A stretch of DNA of 64,000 nucleotides, from positions 1,098,431 through 1,162,430 of the forward strand of contig NW_019774402.1 of the NCBI RefSeq assembly GCF_001039355.2, in the 5' to 3' direction. Numbering within the stretch: position 1 is the stretch's first letter; each line of letters begins with the position of its first letter. The translations under genes and the position numbers were made by a program. A model generated the notes under the pieces. It did no database searches. It was not told where the DNA came from and saw nothing but the letters and a program-made list of their open reading frames with translations. This stretch comes from Lingula anatina. Taxonomy: Eukaryota; Brachiopoda; Lingulata; Lingulida; Lingulidae. Of this stretch, positions 16,830 through 36,700 are shown piece by piece.

Positions 16830-17430
16830 AATCCATGATATCTTGATGAAGACAAACATTTAAACTAACTACAAATTAATGTCTTGGTAAGGTATTGTGA
16901 CAGAGCTGTTAAATAGTACAGAAAAAACTACTTTAGGGTTTCCTCGTTGGAGCCTGAAATGGATTCCGCTTTTTAACATATGTAAAATGTATTTTTCATG
17001 CGATATGTCTGCTTTGTTTAAAGTACCAATGTTAAAATTGCATTTTTTACAAAGAAAATCTAAGTCATTAATAATTTAATAATTTCCATATTTAGTTTTG
17101 ACATTTGAAGTGGATGGAAAGACAAAAGGAAAAAAACAGAAGGACATTTCAAAACTGTTATACCGGAACATGTAGTCAACATTTTCTACGTCGTATAGAG
17201 ATATGATATATTTGAATTCGTATAGAAATCGGCTTTGCCTGAACAGATCTAAGCACATAATATGCATTAAAATACAGCATCGCCATATGAAAAATAAATG
17301 CTTGTTAACCATACACCCAGCGTCACACATTTTTGCACGCCCCGCCCCCTCCGAAAAGATTATAAAAGTAGTCAGTTGAAAACCATTTTAATATACAGAA
17401 ATAGTCGTAAAGCACTCTGTAAAAATATTC

Positions 17431-17467
<37 letters not shown>

Positions 17468-18885
17468 AAAAACCTTCCAGTTCTGTAATTAAAGGGTCCA
17501 CAAATCACCAGAGTAGAGATAGAGAAAGGCAGAGAGAGAAGAAGGCATTAAAATATGTCATTGTGACAAAGTGCGTTAGGTGCGTTCAACAGTTTTGTAG
17601 ACGACAATCAACATTGCGACATGTATATATATGCGCATTTATCTATAAAAACGGAGAGCTGTTACGTCTTGAGAAAAATGTGTAGGCTTTGCGTGGATGA
17701 TTAACTCAAATCCATCCCTAAATAAGATGAATATGACATGTTCTGCTATCTGAATCACATTAGAATAAATATCGATGTAAACTGATCCATATTCACTGTA
17801 TAATGTTGAAATGTAGGCCTACACGAAAGTCTGCTGTTATTTGCGCCTTAGACCTGGCCTTTTGGTAAGACCTTCTAAAGCACTGAGATGGTGCATTCAA
17901 AATCAAATCAAAAGTTTTAATGATTTTTTTCATTCATCTGAATAACGTTTTGGTGTCTGCCTTGCGTTGTCTTGTTGACCAAGACCAGTGGTTGACTTAG
18001 ATCAAGATATGAAAGGTAAATAAACGTTGTAGCTATTTCCCTAGGTGCCATGACTTGCAATGGATATCCCGTTTGTACTATTACTGCACAGAGGAATAAA
18101 ATTTTTCTCTGATATATTTTGCGATATATCTAAGCATCTTGGTCTTTGTGAAGCCCGATGGATTATGAATTTATCAAATAGGCTAGCTATCGGTGAAACA
18201 TCTCTTTTTTCCCTGTTCTGCCGCACAACAGACGCAATTTCGTTTTTTTCACACTCCCACTATTTATTTATCGTCGACTTTATTTTCTCTAAAACTGAAA
18301 TCCGTTTTTAATCGTGCTATATACTTTCCAGAACTTTTCGCAATTTCATACAAAATTAAGTTTCATCATTTTACACATTTTAACTTTGGGTTTGTCCTTA
18401 AAGATGAATTTACATGTCAATTGAGTGGACTCATGAGAGCTCATCATAGGAAGCAAGCATTATAGTGCATCTATATCCCGATGTTATTGGCGTTCAGTAG
18501 GCCTATACAGTAATTAAAGTTGTACCGGTATGTGGTCAACAGGGAACTCACATCTTTCAGAGTGTTCAAAATATAATGTTGAGATTTGTTGTTGTTAGTA
18601 AATGATTACTTGTATCAACCTAGGAAAAATGCCATTTTGTAAAGGAATAAGGAAGACCTTGCGATAATTTCCAATGGATTATTCAACGTGACAAATATGC
18701 ACAATCACTCATCGCACACCTTTCACACGTGCTTCTAATTGTTAGATAACAGACAGCATAAAGATAACAGTATAGATAAATTCTGTATTGAACAATTAGC
18801 TTCCCAAACAACTATCAACCTATGCAACCACCACGGAGACTGACAGTTTGGATTTTGTTGTCACAGGCATAGTGCAGTACCAACC
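16830..18885. other. Spacer between GH1 copies 2 and 3
   Basis: No gene recognised. It contains a poly(T) run (17432-17465). AATAAA occurs near 17291, a distant candidate poly(A) signal for copy 2. Short open frames here lack family resemblance. Confidence 0.5.
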
Positions 18886-26367
<7,482 letters not shown>

Positions 26368-27493
26368 GGTGTGTGCGGCGGAGAGAGATGGGAACTTTAC
26401 CCACACAAAACATCGCTTTAGGGTATACATGTACAGTGTACCGATACGTTGTGGCATAGATTTAGGATTTAGTAAATCAAATTAAAAGATATATAAGGCT
26501 CTTATTTCAGAATAGCCATTGGAACGAATAAGTTAACACATGTAACATTAAAGTCAGTGTGTATAATATTTTGTTATTATCATAACTGACTTCCTCCGGA
26601 TTGATCAATTTCTAAATAGTTTTTTGTTCTCAGGTTTTACATAAATCATTAGCATTCACAGCGTTTATGTAGTGAGAGTAGAAAAGACAGAAGTCATTAT
26701 CTAGGGATGGTGTATATTCCCACTTTTATTGTTTTTTTTTTTATTTTACAGTGCCTTATTCAGCAAATACAAAAAGCGCCGATGGTTTTGGTCCATGGTT
26801 TTGCAAAGACGTTTGTTTATGTAACACCCACAAACTGCACTAGCACTTACAACAAATGATTATAAAAATAAGTTTGCATCAAATTATTATACAATTTTCT
26901 CCGAATTGATCTCATGTAGCAAACACTTTGATTCTAATATATTTCTTCTCAATATACATGTACCAGTATATAAATATCATCACACAACAGGTAAGCATAA
27001 TCGCAGAGGTAGGCGTTACGGATCTTCGCACACAAAATACTTGTCAATCCTGATATTTTATTATTCATTGTTTACAAAAATGAAATATTTATTTCTAAAC
27101 TAAACCTTCTTCAATTAACGAGCAATGGAATGCCTATGCGAACTACTTAAATCGCATGCAGTATTTCGAATTCTAAGGATTTTAATTATCTGATTCATGA
27201 AAATATCCTGCAAAGTTGGAGGCAGTTGTTGGTTTAACATCGGCCACTTGATGAGTCCCTCGAGACGTTATGAACTGCAGTTCCTTGGTAACTCTTCTTG
27301 CATATCTTGGATGAAAATAATTAAGTAAATATCCAGTTATTAAACTTTAAAAAGCGACTTCACACTCGGTAAACAGATCTACCAGTTACTCTACGATTCA
27401 TTGCTTAATTTTGCATTCCGCAATTTTTTAATCTCTAATTTTTCATCAATCCAGTGAAATATATTCATTTCTGGCGTGTGTGTGTGTGTGTGT

Positions 27494-27538
<45 letters not shown>

Positions 27539-27560
27539 AGAGCGCATTAACCACCTACCT
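26368..27560. other. Convergent intergenic region
   Basis: It lies between the 3' ends of the CENPV-like gene (+) and the giant TIL gene (minus). On the minus strand AATAAA occurs at 27088-27093 and 27057-27062, candidate poly(A) signals for the TIL gene. A (TG)n(AG)n microsatellite occupies about 27475-27532. No gene recognised. Confidence 0.55.
27475..27532. repeat. (TG)n(AG)n microsatellite
   Basis: Compound dinucleotide repeat just downstream of the stop codon of the giant TIL gene (minus strand). Confidence 0.9.
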
Positions 27561-27877
27561 TTAGCCTTGTTGGCCTTGGATTCCTTGGAGTAGCGACATC
27601 ATCAAATTACCGTTGTTGCCAGTACTTGTGGTGCTGCTTGAGAAAGTGCTGCTGGACCCTATATTTGTCAAGGCTGACAACGCTCTACCCAAAGTTCCCA
27701 GAGGGCATTCTGCCTGTGCTATGCACCTGTTGTTGTGGAAGATAGGGGTGGGGTTTGGGCACGCGCAGCCTTGATTGAGCGCCCTGTTATTGTTAGAATT
27801 CGGGCTTGGATTATCGCAAGTGGGAGTGACTGCAGGCGCAGTGTTTGTATAGATCTGGCCGTTGAAGCAGGTTATAC
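27561..27877 (-). CDS. TIL gene exon 36: divergent Cys-rich C-terminus with stop
   Basis: 105 codons and stop TAA (27561-27563). It starts GITCFNGQIYTNTAPAVTPTC and has six Cys instead of ten, keeping CACPNPTPIFHNNRC and ending SLLQGIQGQQG. A degenerate TIL half plus a Ser/Thr/Asn tail. The phase matches the exon 35 donor. Confidence 0.8.
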
Positions 27878-30800
27878 CTGAAAATGCAAAAGTAAAGAAT
27901 CAGAGTAACGTTTGAATCACGACTGGTCTATGTTATCTGTTCAAGTTTAACTTATGTAAATTTAAACAACGAGTAAAATGCTTTAAGTGTGAATATCTAT
28001 AGATGTCTCTTTACTCGCAATTTCTCTTCAAGATTCTTTATCATTTTAGGTAATTAAAACACACATTCAGAATAATTAAGCTCTGAAAAATACGAAATGT
28101 ATTTATTAGTAAATAGTACGTCATAAGGTGGCCATCAGTTGTCTCCAAGTTTACATGTAAACCATTAAACGAGCCCAAAGATAGTACCGTTTTGATGCAG
28201 CAGGCACAACCAATAAAATGTACCCGTTGCGCGTAACCCCAAGAAGTTTGATGCAGTACACTGTGCGTTTTAGTACAGTAGGCCTACATATAACAATCAA
28301 AATTATGAAACACGACAAATATATCTACTGTAGGGAACACCTTAACCATGCGGTTGGGGTATTAAAACCACTTACGTATGTTGTACATGTACATTTAAGA
28401 CCACAAAGCTGGGATTTGAGATTTAATGTCTAAAAACCAGGCATAGGGAGGACAATTGGGACAACCAAAATACATACTGGCAAGTCACCTCTTCCAACAC
28501 TGACTTTTGAATCTACCGCACACGTCGCACTTAATACCGCCATGCACACATGTACTCTTTTTTTTTTCATTCCCAACCCACCCATGCTCTGATTATAAAT
28601 TACTAGCCTAATTCGAAAACACACGGAATTGAGCATCCATCGCACTAAGATGTCAGCAATATTTGAGAAATGTGCTATACATCTACATGTATTCTCTGCT
28701 CTACGTTGAAACTCCCATCTCAGTCTAACCCAGCCTAACCCATTGAGCCCCCATTATGTCCTACAGGCTTGAACTATTTCAAAATGCCTTTTTTTTTCAT
28801 ACCCCCGGTCTGCTCAGCCTGGTTAACAGGACACTCTTGTAGGCGCTGGCAAACGCCATTTTTATTGAGGATTGGCTTATCAGCCGGGCACTCGCATCTT
28901 TTAACGCAATTTTTCACGCAACGAGGGTTGGGTTCGTCACACGTTTTGTCGCAAGCAGAGGCGCAGGTTTTGTATTCCTGGTTACCAGGACATAGCACTA
29001 GAAAAGAGATCCTAGATTTATGTATTTGACCACATCATTTTCTTTTGACAATAGTAAGACATTTGGGGGGTCATTTAGGACAAGCCAAATGAAAAGGAAA
29101 CTGCTGTTCTATCAAATCCTGTATCATTCCAACCACTGTCACATGTACATAAATGTAAATATAACCACCGAAATTTAAGGGTTACATCACGCATTCTGAA
29201 TCATCTATCCTTAACAGCTTTAACTTAAAAGTCTAAATATAATCATTTGATTGATTACATGACAGATAATTCCACTCACTATCTGTAAAAACAGCCTATT
29301 GATTTTATATAAAAGAAACTGATTAACCTAATTTTCATCCTTACTTCTAGCGCTTTTCAGTGTATTGTAGATGGGGTGCGGAGAGAGTAATTTAGGCCAA
29401 TGGATAAGTTACTAGTACGTATAGCAGAGGCTAAGGGGTAACAGAATCTATGGGTACACTTTCGCTTTAAAATGGACATTTGGTATGTTTACTAGCATTT
29501 ACCACTGTCGCCCCCTATGACCCTGCTGTTCGGACCATAACCAGATTAATAAGTTTTTAGAATAATTCACGGCTGCAAACAAAAATATCGTCTTTAGTGT
29601 GTTGAGACTTCTTCGAGGAAACGGATTATTTACCACTGTTTGTTGAGACGCCCCCTTGCTGCTGCTGCTGCTGTTGCTGGCCTCTGAAGTTTGTCAACAG
29701 TGACGAGAATATGTTAGTATTTGTGTTAACTACTCCACTAATTCCAGCTTGGTTTCTTCCAGCCGATCCAAGAGGACACTCAATGGCAGGTTTACACTGT
29801 CCAGCATCTTCAAAGGGCCTATCGAGCGGACAGACGCAGCCTGGCACGCACCCGGTAACTTGGCAGACTGGGTTAGGACTGTAGCACGTCTTGTGACAGT
29901 TGGTCGCACAGCTATCGTACATCTGGCCAGCGGGACACGTTATAGCTAGAATACACGACAATTCAGGTCATCTTCGTCTAGGAAATGTTAGGAGGATTCA
30001 ATGTCACATAAGATTTCATTCTGTGTCTTATATTGTTTAACAATATACTTACTACAAGTACAAATAAAAGGCAAAATAATAATAATGGTATGACAACTTG
30101 TAGATAACTATATCGATATAGATCGATAGAGACACAAATAAATAGGTATAACAGTTTGCCTTTAAAGTCCTGAGACTTGTGAGTAGTTAGTANTTATAAA
30201 TTACTAGCCTAATTCGAAAACACACGGAATTGAGCATCCATCGCACTAAGATGTCAGCAATATTTGAGAAATGTGCTATACATCTACATGTATTCTCTGC
30301 TCTACGTTGAAACTCCCATCTCAGTCTAACCCAGCCTAACCCATTGAGCCCCCATTATGTCCTACAGGCTTGAACTATTTCAAAATGCCTTTTTTTTTCA
30401 TACCCCCGGTCTGCTCAGCCTGGTTAACAGGACACTCTTGTAGGCGCTGGCAAACGCCATTTTTATTGAGGATTGGCTTATCAGCCGGGCACTCGCATCT
30501 TTTAACGCAATTTTTCACGCAACGAGGGTTGGGTTCGTCACACGTTTTGTCGCAAGCAGAGGCGCAGGTTTTGTATTCCTGGTTACCAGGACATAGCACT
30601 AGAAAAGAGATCCTAGATTTATGTATTTGACCACATCATTTTCTTTTGACAATAGTAAGACATTTGGGGGGTCATTTAGGACAAGCCAAATGAAAAGGAA
30701 ACTGCTGTTCTATCAAATCCTGTATCATTCCAACCACTGTCACATGTACATAAATGTAAATATAACCACCGAAATTTAAGGGTTACATCACGCATTCTGA

Positions 30801-33738
30801 ATCATCTATCCTTAACAGCTTTAACTTAAAAGTCTAAATATAATCATTTGATTGATTACATGACAGATAATTCCACTCACTATCTGTAAAAACAGCCTAT
30901 TGATTTTATATAAAAGAAACTGATTAACCTAATTTTCATCCTTACTTCTAGCGCTTTTCAGTGTATTGTAGATGGGGTGCGGAGAGAGTAATTTAGGCCA
31001 ATGGATAAGTTACTAGTACGTATAGCAGAGGCTAAGGGGTAACAGAATCTATGGGTACACTTTCGCTTTAAAATGGACATTTGGTATGTTTACTAGCATT
31101 TACCACTGTCGCCCCCTATGACCCTGCTGTTCGGACCATAACCAGATTAATAAGTTTTTAGAATAATTCACGGCTGCAAACAAAAATATCGTCTTTAGTG
31201 TGTTGAGACTTCTTCGAGGAAACGGATTATTTACCACTGTTTGTTGAGACGCCCCCTTGCTGCTGCTGCTGCTGTTGCTGGCCTCTGAAGTTTGTCAACA
31301 GTGACGAGAATATGTTAGTATTTGTGTTAACTACTCCACTAATTCCAGCTTGGTTTCTTCCAGCCGATCCAAGAGGACACTCAATGGCAGGTTTACACTG
31401 TCCAGCATCTTCAAAGGGCCTATCGAGCGGACAGACGCAGCCTGGCACGCACCCGGTAACTTGGCAGACTGGGTTAGGACTGTAGCACGTCTTGTGACAG
31501 TTGGTCGCACAGCTATCGTACATCTGGCCAGCGGGACACGTTATAGCTAGAATACACGACAATTCAGGTCATCTTCGTCTAGGAAATGTTAGGAGGATTC
31601 AATGTCACATAAGATTTCATTCTGTGTCTTATATTGTTTAACAATATACTTACTACAAGTACAAATAAAAGGCAAAATAATAATAATGGTATGACAACTT
31701 GTAGATAACTATATCGATATAGATCGATAGAGACACAAATAAATAGGTATAACAGTTTGCCTTTAAAGTCCTGAGACTTGTGAGTAGTTAGTACGCGTGT
31801 TATTTGGAATAAATGGACTGCATTGCTATCTTTCTAAGTTAATATTTGAATACATGGAAGACACTAGAACACATTGGACTTTGAAACACATGCCCACAAA
31901 ACGTGCAAACTAAAATTAAAATCTTATTATATTTCTAAGAAGTTATTGAAGCCTGTTATATAAGTTTTCTGCTGTACTTACAATTGTCGCTAATAGTTCC
32001 AATGGAACCAATATTTCCTGCATTTTCATTTTTGCTAGCGTCATCGCCACTAGTGCCCAGAGTGCCTTGGTTATTGTTGAAGCCTTGAATGTTATTAATA
32101 CCTAGGTTATTGTTTAAGCCTAGATTACTGTTCAGCACTTGATTTGTATTAGCGCCTTGACCACTGGTTCTTAATCCTTGGGAACTGGTTTGGTTTTGGT
32201 TTGTTTTCCCACCTAGAATATTATTATTAATACCTTGGTTGGAGTTAAAACCTTGATTATTAGTATTAGTTTCTTGGTTATTTATGTAATCTTGGTTAAT
32301 ATTAAAACCTTGATTTGAACTGGTGCCTTGGTTTGTGTCGGTAATTTGATTGCTAAGTCCTTGGTTTATGTTAGTGGTTGGGTTATTGATAGGCCCTTGA
32401 TTATTGTTTGACCCTCCAACTTGGGGAACTCCAGTTGATCCAGATGTAGTTACACCAGAATTTATGTTTAAGTCCTGGTTGTTACTGAAGCCTTGGTTAT
32501 AAGTGGCCCCATGGTTATTTAAGCCCTGGTTCTTATTGACGCCGTGGTTGTTGAAGCCTTGGTTTGTGTTGGTACCTTGGTTGTTATTGAAGCCTTGATT
32601 GTTATTTAACCCCCCAATAGAGCCAGGCTGAATGATGCCTGTAGATCCAGATGTGCTTACACCTTGATTTGCGTTTAAGCCTTGGTTTTTAGAATAAACT
32701 TGGTTATTGAAGCCTTGAATGTTTGTTAAGCCTTGGGTATTGGTAGTGCCCTGATTATTAGTAAAACCTTGATTGATGTTACCTTGGTTTGTGTTGATAC
32801 CTTGGTTATTAAAGCCTTGGTTTGGGTTGATACCTTGGTTATTGAGACCTTGGTTTGTGTTAGGACCTTGGTTGTTGATGAAGCCTTGATTTGTGTTGGT
32901 ACCTTGGTTGTTGATAAAGCCTTGGTTTATATTGGTACTTTGGTTATTGATGAAACCTTGGTTTGGGTTGGTACCTTGTATTACGCCTGTAGATCCAGAT
33001 GTGGTTATACCTGAATTCACGTTAAAGCCTTGGTTGTTATTAAAGCCCTGGTTATTTATCGAGCCTTGGTTATTGGTTAAGCTTTGACTTGTGCCGGTGG
33101 CTTGATTATTGTTAAAGCCTTGATTATTGTTGAAGCCTTGGTTTGTCGTACTGATACCTTGGTTGTTGGTGAAACCTAGATTACCACCTTGGAAGATTCC
33201 AGGCTGAATAACTCCAGATGAGCCAGACGTGGCGACACCTGAAAAGGAAAATGACGGTACTCATGAAATATTAACATGTACGTGTCTTTGTAGTATAAAA
33301 CATCGTGTTTGAACCTGAAATAATGTGTTTAACATGGTGATATTGAAGGTGAACTGTAAATGAAAAGAAATATCAAGTCCAGTATGACTGGCAAACCACC
33401 ATGTTTCACCCTTAAATTTATCTTCATTCTTTCATCAGAACTTTAAGCAAATAAACGCATCTGTATTATCACCAAGGAAAATATAATCCTGCAAATCATG
33501 CACTGTACTTACTGTATAGACAAAGTTAACTTGAGATTTTTTCAATGTATATATAAAGCGAAACATGTACAATGTTACATCGTGTATGATACGTCCTGTT
33601 GCCATGTACTAATAAAGTCAATCGGAAAGCAAGACATAAATAATAAAAGGTAGATGTAACATGAAATTCTATTAATAAACGCACCCCCACACTGCCATAA
33701 ACACTAGACATTGTTATATACATTCTGTCCGAGCACAC

Positions 33739-33771
<33 letters not shown>

Positions 33772-36700
33772 TTATACATCTAACATTTACCCAACACAGC
33801 AAACAATTGCTAAACATACCGATTTGATACAATCACTCTACTTCCAAATGCAAGCTAAGCTTTTTGCTAATGGAAACTAGCATTACTTATACATGTACCT
33901 GTGGAAGAACTAGACTGGCTGTTGGTTTGACTAGTTTGACTATAACCAGGACACTGCTCTAGTGCTATGCATTGACCATTATAGAGAACTGGTTTGTCTG
34001 TAGGGCAAGCACAACCCGGGTTGCAGCTGAGACCGCAGTTTCTGTTTGGATCATCGCAAGTTGGTGGACAGGAAGATGCACACAGTGTATAATACTGGCC
34101 ATTGCTACATGCTAATAAAATCGATCGAAAAGCAGGAAGTAAGATCAGCAGAAATAAAGCAAATAAGCAGTAAACCTCCTAATAAATGACTAGCACCTTA
34201 CCCCACAATTGTGACGTTCACTGCATCGCTTTCTATTCTAATTTTAAATATAGCAAATACACAAAGCTCAAAACGAATATATGAAATTATGAAAATGATA
34301 CGAAAAACCATATGAAGCAAAAAATCTCGGGTCTTTCTAACAAGCAGGAAAATAGCGCAGTACACCGCTACAACTGCTGGTTGACACAAGGTATACTCAC
34401 TTTGAGAACCCTGGGTGGATGATGTACGTCCTGGAGTACCCAGGGGGCAGCTGTATTGGTCAACACACTGGCCGTTGTGTACAAATGGCCTCGAAGGCGG
34501 ACACTCGCACCCAGGAATACACCGAGGTTGACACTGCTGGTTACTGTAACATGTGCGAGTACAGCCAGATGAACAGGTACTGTAGACTTGCCCACCGGAG
34601 CATTCTGGAGAATGTTAAAAAATGAATATCATGTGAACACATATAGAATGTCTATAAATGTGAAGACGATCTGTTCATGTTAATACGGGTAAAAACAGAA
34701 GTGAAGTAATTGTTGATTGAACAATGCGGGCATCCTTTACCATGCTTCGGGTCCCCACTATAACAGAATGCAATTGACATTTGACGAAAATGTATACTAA
34801 GAGCATAGTAGGAGGATAAAAAAATTTCATTTCTACTTTTCCACCATATTTCTAATTAAACTGTTTCTTTACACGCTACGTTCATTTAACAGGTCGACTT
34901 GTTGATTAAACAGGGATATTGGTCTCGTATTGGGTCACGTCTGAAATTGAATTGCAACGCTTGCTTACGCTGGCTGACGCCACTTCCACTAAGGGTCATC
35001 TGGCACTCCATCAGGGTTCGACATTGTCCGTTGTGGAGATAAGGCTTTGTGCTGGGACATTCACATCCAGATCGACATGGGGCGAAATTGTTGCAGTTTT
35101 GGTTCTGGTTAATGTTGTAACACGTTTTCACATCGCACTTTGACAGGCACTGCGTGAACGTTTGACCTCCACTGCAAGCTATTAGAAAAGTAAAGGACAA
35201 CATGAAAGGCATGTGAACAGATAACAATTGGTCTATCATGTAGGCTCGACGAATTTATCAAGCAACAGGAGCAAATGTGTCTGATACATTGAACACTGTT
35301 CTACTAAGACAACTTTAACACTTTGTTCTACCAACTTTTACACTTCAAGTAATCATGCAGTCTAGTAAAGCATGGAACGATGGCACTAGCAAAAGGGAGT
35401 AACTGTATATTAATGTCGCATTAATTATCTTGCCAGCGACGCCAATCTGTAAAACATTCACATCAGAAACAACATAGCTGGCAACATACCATTCCAAGAC
35501 CAAGACCCTTGTTAAACCAATTTCATTCATTTTATGAATTGATCGACGTCAAAAAGTTACAAAAAAGCATTGTAAAACAATTTTGTATTTCTAAGGGTTT
35601 TCAATGAGCCAGCAGTACACCTCATTAACTGATGGACTAGTTTCAGACTGTTCAAATGTGTTGAATGCTACAGAACAAGAAATACATACACTGGGTGGAA
35701 GCGCCACTAACACCACCTGTGTTTGAAACACCACCTGCTCCAGAGAAAAGCGTGGCACTGGCACCAGCAAAATTGATACACTGTATCTGAGAGTAACATT
35801 GGTTATTATGCCAGTACGGTTTATCAGCGGGACAAGCGCATCCAGCGCGACACGCCAAATTACACGGTACGCCAATATTGGGTTGCAAGCATGTGGATGA
35901 GCATTGAGAAGCACACTGCTGGTAGATCTGTCCGCCAGTGCAAGCTGTAATGCAACAAAAAAGCTAAACGTTTAAACATAGTGCAACCCATACTACAAAG
36001 AGTCTTATAATCCTACAGTGCATCTATATGATTAACGTTATATATAAATATATATAAGAATATCACAATTTCAGGTGAACTCTGTTTTAAACTTTACAAG
36101 TGCTTATGAAGGAAAGACAAATAATCTGCAAATACGCATTCAAATTCACGGTATACTGTTAAACAACGAAAAATGGAAAAGCTCAAGCCCAAAATCCTAC
36201 AAATAGTCAAATCACTATTACAAGCAATGAAATCATGTCGTGGCGCATTGAACAAGTTTAAATAAAGTAAATGCCTACACTGGGTTGAAATACCACTTGC
36301 GCCACCATTATTTAAAACTCCGCTGGATACAGTAAAAAGTGTAGCACTGGCGCCAGCAAAGTTGATACACTGTTCCTGAGAGTAACATTGGTTATTATGC
36401 CAATATGGTTTATCAGATGGACAGGCGCATCCAGCGCGACACGCCAAATTACATGGTACGCCTATGTTTGGTTGGTAGCATGTAGATGAGCACTGAGAAG
36501 CACACTGCTGGTAGGTCTGTCCGCCAGTACATGCTGTAATGGAATAAAGCAGAAGCAAATAAGCTCAACTACAAGACACTGTGTCACCTGTCAAACAGAA
36601 TTCTCAATAATGCAGAGTAAAGCTCATGCACTAGCGAAACACGCGAAATGAATCGCAATAACATTGGCAATTATGCTAGTATGTTTTATCCGTTAAGCAC

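Larger units (their letters stand above)
28593..30192. repeat. 1,600-bp exact direct duplication, copy 1
   Basis: It matches 30194-31793 wherever I compared them. The duplication ends exactly at N 30193 on both copies. Confidence 0.9.
30194..31793. repeat. 1,600-bp exact direct duplication, copy 2
   Basis: Second copy, holding exons 34 and 35. It continues uninterrupted into exon 33 upstream, so this copy is correctly linked at its far end. Confidence 0.9.

Noticed and set aside
28769-29029. 86-codon + strand frame, repeated at 30370-30630
   Set aside because: Antisense of TIL exon 35; its repetition only reflects the 1,600-bp duplication.
32733-33087. Open frames on the + strand over the Asn/Gln exon
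   Set aside because: Antisense shadows of a repetitive coding exon; the minus frame has good splice sites and phase.
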